DNA of 64,000 nucleotides from Chondromyces crocatus (lineage in GTDB: Bacteria > Myxococcota_A > Polyangia > Polyangiales > Polyangiaceae), in NCBI RefSeq assembly GCF_001189295.1, contig NZ_CP012159.1, positions 3,546,973 to 3,610,972 of the forward strand, given 5' to 3'. The notes beneath the pieces are model-generated. The model ran no database searches and was not told the DNA's origin. It was given only the letters and a program-made list of their open reading frames with translations. Below are positions 1-7,625 of this stretch, in pieces. The position numbers were made by a program, and so were the translations under genes. Each line of letters starts with the position of its first letter. The stretch's first letter is position 1.

Positions 1-1
1 G

Positions 2-148
2 GCCTGTGTCAACCCTCGGGATGGCCGAGGGATGCCGGAGTCGAGCCGTTCAGCGGAGAAGCTCGTCGAACGGTTGCTCGCGAGCGCGCAGGAGGTGGTC
101 GCCCAAGCGATGGCGACCGAGGTCGGGCTGGGTCCCCGGAGCTGGTGA
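2..148 (+). CDS. C-terminal end of a truncated protein (hypothetical)
   Basis: The window opens inside a reading frame that runs without a stop from base 2 to a TGA at 146-148. Its last residues form an amphipathic helix rich in Ala, Glu and Val (SAEKLVERLLASAQEVVAQA), which looks like real coding sequence, unlike the Arg/Pro-rich translations of the other frames. The start lies outside the window, so neither family nor function can be given. A competing small frame starting at base 6 has low-complexity Arg/Ser composition and is less likely to be real. Confidence 0.4.
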   Translation, partial: ACVNPRDGRGMPESSRSAEKLVERLLASAQEVVAQAMATEVGLGPRSW

Positions 149-581
149 TGCTCTGCCTCGTCATCCACCCGATGTGCGGATGACGCGCTGATTGCCGTCT
201 AAATTCGTCTGAGCGCCTTCCGTGGAGCGTTCACGTCGAGCCCCCCGTTCAGGAAGCGGAAAACCACTTTGAGGACGCTGCGGACGCGATGAGGGCCAGG
301 GAGGTGGACGGTCGTCCCGAGGGCTCCATCGATGAATGCATGCCAGTCCGAAGCAGCCCATCAGGCTCGTACAGCAGGGTGGATGCGCGCGCGAAGATTG
401 CATCGCGGCCCGAACAACGCGGACGAAATGACGACGATGAATTGAACGGCCTGTTCATTGCGTTCCTTGACACTGCTGCTTTCGGGGACTTCATGAAAGA
501 CACAGACGGGGACGCCTCTCCCGCGGGCGAGGCGCTGGCTCGTCCATGTCACCGCGATGCCACCACGGGGAGATTTCGACA
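149..581. other. Stretch without a supported gene
   Basis: About 430 bp in which every open frame has biased composition, no family motif and no convincing ribosome binding site. The last bases carry the GGGGAG ribosome binding site of the next gene. A decayed gene cannot be excluded: one frame around 415-520 reads through an ordinary-looking stretch (LNGLFIAFLDTAAFGDFMKD) but has no credible start. Confidence 0.4.
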
Positions 582-995
582 ATGGCGGGATACATCGTCT
601 CTGGTCACGGTGGGAGGTACACCCAGCCTGGGCAGGTCACCGTTCCTGCAGGGTTCTCGGTGGTCTTCTTCGAGGAAGACAACCGCATTCTTTACAACGA
701 GGATGCATGGCCCATTTACAACCACCTGCTCTCGGGTGACGAGGGCTGGGTCCAGAGTCGGGTCAAGCACACGTACCAGGCAGGGGATACGCTGAATGAT
801 TACGCCTGCTGGAAGTATCCAGAACTCACGCGGAACTCGGGCATCTTCAAGGTCGGCGCGTTCAGCTCCAGCAACCCGGCCATCAGCCTGGATGGATACA
901 ATTACTCCAGCCCCCTCATGCTGTCAGAGCTCTTCACGCAGCTTTCCGGCAGTCCTGGCACCATTTACTGGGTGGCCTGTACCGAGGCGTCATGA
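582..995 (+). CDS. Small SGHGG...VACT protein, possibly adhesin Stv-like
   Basis: A 137-residue protein without signal peptide or membrane segment. I chose the ATG at 582 rather than 546 because GGGGAG sits nine bases upstream and the protein then begins MAGYIVSGHGG. It pairs an N-terminal SGHGG motif (about residues 7-11) with a C-terminal YWVACTE motif, an arrangement like the His and Cys of caspase-fold proteins and, from memory, like proteins annotated as putative adhesin Stv domain. The middle has aromatic-rich beta-strand-like segments. Flanking stretches have no recognised gene, so it probably stands alone. Coding potential is good; the family assignment is tentative and activity is unknown. 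Confidence 0.55.
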   Translation: MAGYIVSGHGGRYTQPGQVTVPAGFSVVFFEEDNRILYNEDAWPIYNHLLSGDEGWVQSRVKHTYQAGDTLNDYACWKYPELTRNSGIFKVGAFSSSNPAISLDGYNYSSPLMLSELFTQLSGSPGTIYWVACTEAS

Positions 996-1378
996 ACAGG
1001 CGCCCCGTCCTTTCGGGTGACGGGTCTCCACGGGCGCATGCCTGACGGAAGCCGAGTCCTCGCGTACCGACACCGCCGACCATCACCGCGGCCGTGAATC
1101 CGTAATCATCTGTTGCCGAATGCTGTCCTTGTCGACGTCGCTCTGACCAGGTAGTTCAAGCGCGGTCATGACGGGCGTGAGACATGGCAGCCCGTGGCGA
1201 AAGGACTGGTCCGAGCCGCTGAAGCCGCCTATGTCTCATCCACGCTTTCACGGCCCACACCGCCGGTCATGACGCGGTGCGGTATGCGGGCCCCGGGGTG
1301 ATGTCGAAGGGCGTGCGGGTCGTTTCCTGGACTGGGCGAGCCGCCGGTTGATGGCTTCAACGACGTGGGAGACGAACG
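996..1378. other. Intergenic stretch, nothing recognised
   Basis: About 380 bp between two + strand genes. I see no supported frame, repeat or clear terminator. The final bases carry GGGAG seven bases before the next ATG. The promoter of the lipoprotein gene should lie here but no convincing -35/-10 pair was found. Confidence 0.4.
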
Positions 1379-2425
1379 ATGACGAGAAGGATGCGAAAGG
1401 AGCGGGCGTGGGGCTGGGCGCTGGCTGCCTCGGCGTGTGCGTTGCTCGCGGCCTGTCAGCCGGTGGTGAGCGGGGGGGGCGGCGTCGACGCCGACAGCGA
1501 CCCGGTGGCGTCGGCGCCGTCGGGCTGGACGCGTGCTTGTTTCGAGACCTTCGACGCTTCCTCGTGCGACGGCGCCCGCTACGTCTCGTACAACGCCACG
1601 TACCAGAAGTACGTCGGCGTCGTTCTCTGCGCCGAGGACCGCTACAAGCTCTACCTCGGGGAGTCCGAGGGGGGCGTCTTCTACCAGATCGGGGACTACG
1701 CGGGTCACGGCCAGGACCACTGCGAGCTGGTCAATCCGACGTTCACCCTCCCTGACGAAGATGACATCCAGAGCGGCGGCTGCGTGGACTGTGCCACGTC
1801 GGCCGATTCGAGCTGGTATGCGAACCCCGTCGGGACGCAGGGGTACTCCCGCGGCGTCTTCGGTGAGGGGTTCACGTTCGAGCCGCTGTGGCCCGAGTAC
1901 AACCTGTACACGGTGGACTGGCTCTCGTGCGGGGTGAGCTTCCCGGCTGCTGGCGACACCTGCGGTGGGTCGCAGCCGCCTTCACCTGGCGTGGACTGGA
2001 CGCCCGCCAGCTTCGTCGACACCGGCGTGAGCACGCCCTGCACCGGTGAGCGCTACGTGCGCTTCGACCAGGGGTACGGCTTGTACGTCGGCGTCGCCCT
2101 CTGCTCGCCCACCCGGTACAAGATCTTCCTGGGGGAGGCGCTGGATGGGGTGTTCCACCAGATCGGCGACTACGCAGGACACGGGCAGGATCACTGCGAG
2201 CTGGTGAACCCGGGCTTCACCATCCCGAACGAGGACGACATCCGGAGTGGCGGGTGCATGGACTGCGCGACGTCGGTCGAGGCGGGGTCGTTGTACGAGA
2301 ACCCCGCGGGTTCCGAGGGGTGGTCGCGCGCCACCTTTGGCGGGAGCTTCACTTTCGAGCCGGTGTGGCCGGAATACAACCTGTATACCGTCGCCTGGTA
2401 CGAGTGCGGCGTCGCCATCCCCTGA
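1379..2425 (+). CDS. Secreted lipoprotein with two tandem homologous domains
   Basis: 348 residues. The N-terminus is a lipoprotein signal: basic start, hydrophobic stretch and the lipobox LLAAC (Cys at about 26), followed by a Gly-rich linker. The rest is two copies of one domain of about 140 residues (about 49-190 and 202-348). Both copies share DYAGHGQDHCELVNP, an EDDI(Q/R)SGGC(V/M)DCATS segment, and FTFEP(L/V)WPEYNLYTV followed by a C-terminal CGV. Each copy has about six cysteines in matching places, suggesting disulfide-bonded extracytoplasmic modules. GGGAG lies seven bases upstream of the ATG. I do not recognise the domain. The neighbours, a gap upstream and a GST downstream, give no functional clue. 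Confidence 0.8.
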   Translation: MTRRMRKERAWGWALAASACALLAACQPVVSGGGGVDADSDPVASAPSGWTRACFETFDASSCDGARYVSYNATYQKYVGVVLCAEDRYKLYLGESEGGVFYQIGDYAGHGQDHCELVNPTFTLPDEDDIQSGGCVDCATSADSSWYANPVGTQGYSRGVFGEGFTFEPLWPEYNLYTVDWLSCGVSFPAAGDTCGGSQPPSPGVDWTPASFVDTGVSTPCTGERYVRFDQGYGLYVGVALCSPTRYKIFLGEALDGVFHQIGDYAGHGQDHCELVNPGFTIPNEDDIRSGGCMDCATSVEAGSLYENPAGSEGWSRATFGGSFTFEPVWPEYNLYTVAWYECGVAIP

Positions 2426-2512
2426 GCGTCGCCTCCTTCCTGAGGGCCGGCGCGCCTTGTCTCCCCCCCTCGGCCGGCCCTGGCGCTCGGTGGGAGACTG
2501 GAACAGGATGGC

Positions 2513-3151
2513 GTGATGATCACCCTCTACACGTTCACCACCCCCAACGGACGCAAGGTCTCGATCCTGCTCGAAGAGCTGGGCCTCCCCTATGAGACCA
2601 AGGTGATCGACATCTCCAAGGGAGAGCAGTTCGATCCAGCATTCCTGGCCGTCTCGCCCAACAACAAGATCCCCGCTCTCGTCGACGACGACGGCGACGG
2701 TGGGAAGGTGGCCCTGTTCGAGAGTGGCGCGATCCTGACCTACCTGGCCGAGAAGACGGGCCGCTTCCTGCCTGCATCCGGTCCCGCGCGCTACGAGACG
2801 CTGGCGTGGTTGCACTGGCAGATCGGCGGCCTGGGGCCGATGTTCGGGCAGCTCGGATTCTTCGGCGTCTTCTCGAAGGAGAAGATTCCGACCGCGATCA
2901 AGCGCTACAGCGAGGAAGCCGATCGCCTCCTCGGGGTCATGGAGCGGCGACTCGCCAGCAACACGTACCTTGCGGGAGACGACTATTCGATCGCCGACAT
3001 CGCGGTCTATCCCTGGGCGGCGAATGCCAGCACCTTCCTGGGAGAGTTCCTGGGCGAAAGCGTCGCTGCGAAGCCTGCCGTTCGTCGCTGGCTGGAGAAC
3101 GTGGGGTCACGTCCCGCCGTGCAGCGCGGGATGGCCGTCCCGAAGGTTTGA
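2513..3151 (+). CDS. Glutathione S-transferase, YfcG/YghU (Nu-class)-like
   Basis: 212 residues, the usual length for a cytosolic GST. The thioredoxin-like N-terminal domain (about 1-85) has TPNGRKVSILLEELGLPYE and SPNNKIPALVD with the cis-proline, then the glutathione-contacting LFESGAIL. The helical domain has the characteristic WLHWQIGGLGPMFGQ and the N-capping SIADIAVYPW. Nu-class enzymes of this type act as disulfide-bond reductases using glutathione, so a redox or detoxification role is likely but the substrate is unknown. Translation can begin at GTG 2513 or the adjacent ATG 2516, with AGGA upstream. It converges on the next gene with only one base between the stop codons. Confidence 0.88.
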   Translation: MMITLYTFTTPNGRKVSILLEELGLPYETKVIDISKGEQFDPAFLAVSPNNKIPALVDDDGDGGKVALFESGAILTYLAEKTGRFLPASGPARYETLAWLHWQIGGLGPMFGQLGFFGVFSKEKIPTAIKRYSEEADRLLGVMERRLASNTYLAGDDYSIADIAVYPWAANASTFLGEFLGESVAAKPAVRRWLENVGSRPAVQRGMAVPKV

Positions 3152-3152
3152 G

Positions 3153-3947
3153 TCAGGAACGCGCCGGCGCGATCGCACGCCTCGCAGGTGGCTGTGTGGG
3201 GCGCTCGTGGGGTCTGGAGAGGGTCTCCACGGACGCCGCGGCAATACGGTAGCAATCGCTCAGAAATTGGATGTAGATCCTCAGCGCTTCGGCACCAGCG
3301 TCGGCGTAGGTGCTGGCATGTTCCGGCGCGTGGGTGATGGCCTCCTCCAGCATCTTCTCGTTGAGCCGGGTGTGGCCCAGGTCGACGACGACGTGCTCGG
3401 CGATGAACGTGAGTCGCTCGGCGACCTCGGCACCGAGCACCCGCTGGACTTGCCCCAGCAGCCGGGGCCCGAAATGAACGGCCACGTGACCGAGCTCGCG
3501 CTCGATGGAGATCTGACCGGCCGGGTGCGGGCCCTCGATGACCTCGTCGTGGAGCGTGCGGTAAGCCTTCATCGAGTCCAGAGGGGCCTGAGCCATCAGC
3601 GTGTTGGCTTCGAGGGGAGGGGTATGCCGGGTGTTCCAGTGCTCCACGAGCGCGCGCGCATCGTCGATGGTCATCTGGTCGTGCCCGACCTCGCTCTTGG
3701 CGTGGGTGATGAGGGACTTGCCCAGGTGGGCGAGGCCTTGCTCGATGCAGCGCTCGCCCGTGCGACGAATCCATCCGTCGACCGGCTCGGTCATGTAGGG
3801 AGAGCGCGCCATCCACTCGATCAGGAAGCGCTCCAGCACGGAGGGAAGAACGGCTGGATCTAGGAGTTTGACGATGTCGGGGTGCGTGTCCAGGAGGTGA
3901 CGGGCGGCGCGCGTGTGGGGTTCGTAGTGGGTTTGCAGGAGACTCAT
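3153..3947 (-). CDS. Haem-oxygenase-like diiron oxidase candidate
   Basis: 264 residues, predicted all-helical. It resembles the iron-containing redox enzymes of the haem-oxygenase/TenA/PqqC fold: HAKSEVGHDQM, a second Glu/His cluster (IERELGHV), and EHVVVDLGHTRLNE with the E-x6-D-x3-H spacing typical of haem-oxygenase-like diiron oxidases (HDO). Members of that family carry out N-oxygenation, decarboxylation or C-C cleavage, often in secondary metabolism; which applies here cannot be told. The start ATG overlaps the stop of the upstream PilZ gene by four bases (ATGA), so the two are very likely translationally coupled. The C-terminal 30 residues are Arg/Pro-rich and probably disordered. Confidence 0.68.
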   Translation of the reverse strand: MSLLQTHYEPHTRAARHLLDTHPDIVKLLDPAVLPSVLERFLIEWMARSPYMTEPVDGWIRRTGERCIEQGLAHLGKSLITHAKSEVGHDQMTIDDARALVEHWNTRHTPPLEANTLMAQAPLDSMKAYRTLHDEVIEGPHPAGQISIERELGHVAVHFGPRLLGQVQRVLGAEVAERLTFIAEHVVVDLGHTRLNEKMLEEAITHAPEHASTYADAGAEALRIYIQFLSDCYRIAAASVETLSRPHERPTQPPARRAIAPARS

Positions 3948-5737
3948 CGGATCTGTTCCTCGGGCTGGGTATCGATGACGTGATGAAGGGGGGGCGAGGG
4001 AATGGGCGACCGTGGACGGCCGACCGACTGCTCATCGATGTGCTCCAGGAACTCCGGGAGGATCGACGAGGCGATGATCCAGAGAAAAGGCTGGGTCGAC
4101 GGGGCATCGTGCAGCCGGGCAGCGCGCACCGAGCTGCCGTCGTCTTCGCAGAGGTACACGAACGTGCTGCGCCCCCGGCGCGCGAACCAGCGGCGCGCCT
4201 CGTCGAGCAAAGGCACGAACGCCTCCCGACCGCCCGGCATCAGCGAGAACAGCCGTGCCGAGTCCAGCAGCCGGAAGAGGTTCGCCCCCGGGGAAGCCAG
4301 CTCGACCACCAGCGCGGCGAGGGGCACACCTTCCCGTCGCGCCACGAAGCACTGGCGCTCCCGGGTGAGTCCGGCGCTGTGCCAGAGCGCCGAGGTTCCC
4401 TTCATGTCCAGCCGCTCTGGCATGAAGTCGAGGGCCTCCACGAAGGGGCGCGGACGCACGCGCGCAATCTCCTGAGCGATCCGATCCAGCTCGTGGCGTG
4501 AGGCCGGGAGGAGTGTCAGCCCCTCACCGGGGCTACCGCTCGGCTCGTCGCACTGCGCCTCCATCAGCCGCACGGGCATCATGAGCACCTCTCCCTCGTG
4601 GCGGGAGGCGTTCCTCTGGGCGAACTGCACGTGCGTCCGCTGCACCCAGGGCACGGTCGCTTCGCCATAGCAGAGTACCCAGCGTTGCCCCGGGTCGGCC
4701 TGGATGTCCTCCAGGGCGCGCCGGTAGGTGTCGCGCAGGATCTGGCCCTGCAGCAGGCGCACCTCGCTCGGCGTGCCAGGGCGCCGTCCGAGCTGGTGCA
4801 TCAACCAGGCCCGCTCGTAGATCTTGAGCGTCGACACCGACGCCTCCAGCCCACGCGCGGACGGCCACACCGTGTGGCTGGACAGGTGATCCATCGTCGC
4901 GGTCCGGCGCCCCAGTGCGAGGAAGCTCTGACGCTGCGCCTCGAACTGCGCGCTCGTCTTGTTGGCGAGGTTCAGGTACCCCGAGATCGCATACAGGTCC
5001 CAGAGCGACTCGAGGTGGCTCTCTCTCGTGCGCGTCGTCGGAACGAGCGCGCGTCCGACCACCTCGCGCCATCGCGCCCCCTCGGCCGCCGAGCGCATCT
5101 GTACCTTCACGCCGCACAGGCGCCGGCCGTCCTCGCGCCCCGCGGAGACATGGCGCACCTCGCCTTCCAGGGCGACGCTGTGGCCCTGCTCCAGGCGCAC
5201 CGTGAGCGCCAGAGACATGCCCGTGAAGAGCCGCTCGGTCGCCTCTACACGCAGCGAGAGTCCCCCATGCGACACATCGACGACCTCGGCCTCGCCCAGA
5301 GCCGGGCCCTCCACCCGGGTGCTCTGAAAGCGGGCGCGAAGGCCACGAGGGGCCTGCGCCCGACGGTAGGTCCGCTGGCGGGTCCGCACCAGCCGCCCCG
5401 GAGCCTCCGTGACCAGCCACGCCCGCTCCACCGCGCGCGTGTCGATCCGCAGGTGATAAACCGAGTCGTAGCCCATGAGCGAGATCTCGTACGGCGGCTC
5501 GCCCCAGCAGGCCTCGGAATCGGCGAGACGGAAGCCCCAGAGCCCTCCCTCGTCCACGCGCTCCAGCGCCACCCGCACCCGGCGCTCTCCTCGGTGCAGA
5601 ATCCCGTGCGGATTCAGCAGCGAGAGCGCCGTCAAGATGGCCGTCGTCCGCTCCGACCCATCGATCTCCTCCCACACAGGCGGGGCACCGGCTCTCGGCC
5701 TGCTCGTCTCACCACCCGGATTGCCGTCGCGCACCAT
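3944..5737 (-). CDS. PilZ domain protein with C-terminal GNAT-like region
   Basis: 597 residues, soluble. A PilZ c-di-GMP-binding domain lies at about 140-225: the RxxxR element is RTYRR and the (D/N)xSxxG element is DVSHGG. The N-terminal 130 residues look like a YcgR_N-type beta domain, and the C-terminal half (about 330-560) resembles an acyltransferase (GNAT) fold with CFVARREGVPLAALVVE followed by a long loop and YLCEDDGSS. The likely role is a c-di-GMP-responsive protein; the acyl acceptor, if any, is unknown. It is the upstream partner of the diiron-oxidase-like gene, joined by an ATGA overlap, so the two products are probably made together. The PilZ call is firm; the GNAT call is tentative. 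Confidence 0.75.
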   Translation of the reverse strand: MVRDGNPGGETSRPRAGAPPVWEEIDGSERTTAILTALSLLNPHGILHRGERRVRVALERVDEGGLWGFRLADSEACWGEPPYEISLMGYDSVYHLRIDTRAVERAWLVTEAPGRLVRTRQRTYRRAQAPRGLRARFQSTRVEGPALGEAEVVDVSHGGLSLRVEATERLFTGMSLALTVRLEQGHSVALEGEVRHVSAGREDGRRLCGVKVQMRSAAEGARWREVVGRALVPTTRTRESHLESLWDLYAISGYLNLANKTSAQFEAQRQSFLALGRRTATMDHLSSHTVWPSARGLEASVSTLKIYERAWLMHQLGRRPGTPSEVRLLQGQILRDTYRRALEDIQADPGQRWVLCYGEATVPWVQRTHVQFAQRNASRHEGEVLMMPVRLMEAQCDEPSGSPGEGLTLLPASRHELDRIAQEIARVRPRPFVEALDFMPERLDMKGTSALWHSAGLTRERQCFVARREGVPLAALVVELASPGANLFRLLDSARLFSLMPGGREAFVPLLDEARRWFARRGRSTFVYLCEDDGSSVRAARLHDAPSTQPFLWIIASSILPEFLEHIDEQSVGRPRSPIPSPPLHHVIDTQPEEQIR

Positions 5738-5908
5738 GATGGCGCGCCCTTCAGCAACTGCCGGACCAGCCTTGCGGATGCACGACTTCCGCGCCAGATC
5801 TCCGCTCAGGACCCCTCCTGGACCTTCGTGGACAGGAGGGGTCTCGTGCAGCTCGTGCAGTGTCAGCGCGCCTTGCGCAAGGCTGGCGCATCGACCCCGG
5901 GTGGTGGG

Positions 5909-7033
5909 TCAGTGGAGTGAGCCGAGCACTTCGGGGTTGAACGAGCGCAGCGTATCGAGGTGTCGCTCCCGTACGGCCACCGGCCACGAGGGGTTGACCA
6001 GGAGCGAGCGCCCGATGGCCACGAGGTCGAACTCCCCGCGCTCCAGCCGCTCGAGGAGGGGGTCGAGACCCGTGCTGGTCGCTCCGCCCTCGCGGAACGA
6101 GCTCTGGAGGTCGACATCGAGGGTCACGGATCCGACGGTGATCGTGGGCTTGCCGATCAGCTTCTTCGTCCATCCTGCGAGGTTGAGATCGCTGCCTGGC
6201 ATCTCCGGCTCCCAGAACCTGCGTGTGGAGCAATGGAACAGGTCGACGCCGGCGTCGGCGAGCGGAGCGAGGAACCTCTCCAGCTCCTGGGGCGTGCGCG
6301 CGATCTTCGCGCCATAGTCCTGCTGCTTCCACTGCGAGAACCGGAAGCAGATGGGAAAATCGGGGCCCACCCGCCGCCGGATCTCCTGCAACGTCTCGAC
6401 GGCGAACCGGGTACGCGCCACGAGATCTCCGCCATACCTGTCCGACCGCTGGTTGGTGACCTCCCAGAAGAACTGATCGAACAGATAACCGTGCGCTCCA
6501 TGCAGCTCGACGCCATCGAAACCCAGGTGTTTCGCCGTCGCAGCCGCCTCGGCGAACGCCTCGATCACCGCGTCGATCTCCTTCTGGGTCATGGGCTCGC
6601 CCACCTTCTCGCCGGGCTTGCCGATGCCCGAAGGGCCGAGCGGGAACTCCGCCGGACCGGGCTGCTCCAGGCAGAGCCCCACGTGCCAGAGCTGGGGAAA
6701 GATGTGTCCTCCCGCGGCGTGCACCTCGGCGACGACATGGCTCCAGCCAGCAAGTGCGTCCTCGCCATGGAAGCGCGGCACACGCGCGCTGTTCGATGCC
6801 GAGGGGTGAGGCACCCAGGTGCCCTCGGTGATGATCAGACCCACCCCACCTTCCGCCCGGCGTCTGTAATACGCCGCGACATCCGGACCGGGAACGCCGC
6901 CAGGGGAGAAGGCGCGGGTCATCGGCGCCATCACGATGCGGTTCGGGAGCTGGAGGGCCTTCACAGAGAAAGGACTGAACAGCGCTTCAGGGGACCTGTT
7001 GGCGCTGGCGGCAAGGTCTTTCGGGGGAACCAT
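5909..7033 (-). CDS. NADH:flavin oxidoreductase, Old Yellow Enzyme family
   Basis: With the start at 7033 the protein is 374 residues, the normal size for an FMN-dependent OYE-type ene-reductase. Family features in order: LFSPFSVKALQLPNRIVMAPMTR at the N-terminus, the catalytic-region VELHGAHGYLFDQFFW, NQRSDRYGG, the FRFSQWK strand, and the C-terminal phosphate-binding DLVAIGRSLLVNP. It reduces activated C=C bonds or similar substrates with NAD(P)H; the physiological substrate is unknown. The frame is open upstream to 7513, but that extra ~160 residues is Arg-rich and unlike any OYE. In-frame ATGs at 7045 and 7060 are alternatives; none has a strong ribosome binding site. Confidence 0.85.
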   Translation of the reverse strand: MVPPKDLAASANRSPEALFSPFSVKALQLPNRIVMAPMTRAFSPGGVPGPDVAAYYRRRAEGGVGLIITEGTWVPHPSASNSARVPRFHGEDALAGWSHVVAEVHAAGGHIFPQLWHVGLCLEQPGPAEFPLGPSGIGKPGEKVGEPMTQKEIDAVIEAFAEAAATAKHLGFDGVELHGAHGYLFDQFFWEVTNQRSDRYGGDLVARTRFAVETLQEIRRRVGPDFPICFRFSQWKQQDYGAKIARTPQELERFLAPLADAGVDLFHCSTRRFWEPEMPGSDLNLAGWTKKLIGKPTITVGSVTLDVDLQSSFREGGATSTGLDPLLERLERGEFDLVAIGRSLLVNPSWPVAVRERHLDTLRSFNPEVLGSLH

Positions 7034-7625
7034 TCCGCGGACCATACCAGCGGAAACCATCGCGACGCCCGGAACCTGTCCGTCGGGCCCGAGGCCAGGC
7101 TGGGAGGAGAGGGCTCCCTTCGAAGACGGTCCATCGCCTGCGCACCGGCTCGCTTGCCGACGGTCGAGGCGCCGACCCCGAAGTGGAGTGACGACCTGTC
7201 GGGAAATGGAGGCGACCGCGCTGCGCCACGCCAGCGCGTCGACGCTGCGCTCCTCGTCGTTTCCTGGGCAGGTGGCGCTGCTCAATACGTGGGCGTCACA
7301 GGTGTTGTTATGGACGATGCGTTGCAGTGCGCGAGTGCTCCTCGGGTCCTTGATGTCGCAAGGCTCTCGGCCTCTCCGTTGAACGCCGCCTGGTAACCCG
7401 TCATGGCAGGCGTTTCCGCTTCGCGCAGCTGGGGTGAGGAGAGGCTGCCGACGTGCGCGACGTTCATGACAGCGAAACCGTTTCCTCCCCGGGAGCCGAA
7501 CGATGGTTTTCACTTTCGTGTCGGCAAAACCCTCGGGGCGCAGGAATGCATGATGCGTCGACGATTTGATTCGAGCGTCTTGACGCTTCTCTCACATCCC
7601 CAATACTCGTGAATTCGGGGGGGGC
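7034..7625. other. Divergent intergenic region between oxidoreductase and kinase genes
   Basis: About 590 bp between the starts of the OYE gene (minus) and the Ser/Thr kinase gene (plus). Open frames here are biased and unsupported. It must hold both promoters; only one candidate, for the kinase, was seen (7580-7607). GGGGGGG immediately precedes the kinase ATG. Confidence 0.4.
7580..7607 (+). promoter_or_regulatory. Candidate sigma-70-type promoter of the kinase operon
   Basis: TTGACG at 7580-7585 and AATACT at 7602-7607 with a 16-base spacer, in an unusually AT-rich patch 19 bases before the kinase start. The short leader still contains the G-rich ribosome binding site. It is a consensus match by eye only. 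Confidence 0.35.

Noticed and set aside
7034..7513. N-terminal extension of the OYE-type oxidoreductase
   Set aside because: About 160 Arg-rich residues not found in the family; the enzyme is complete from 7033.
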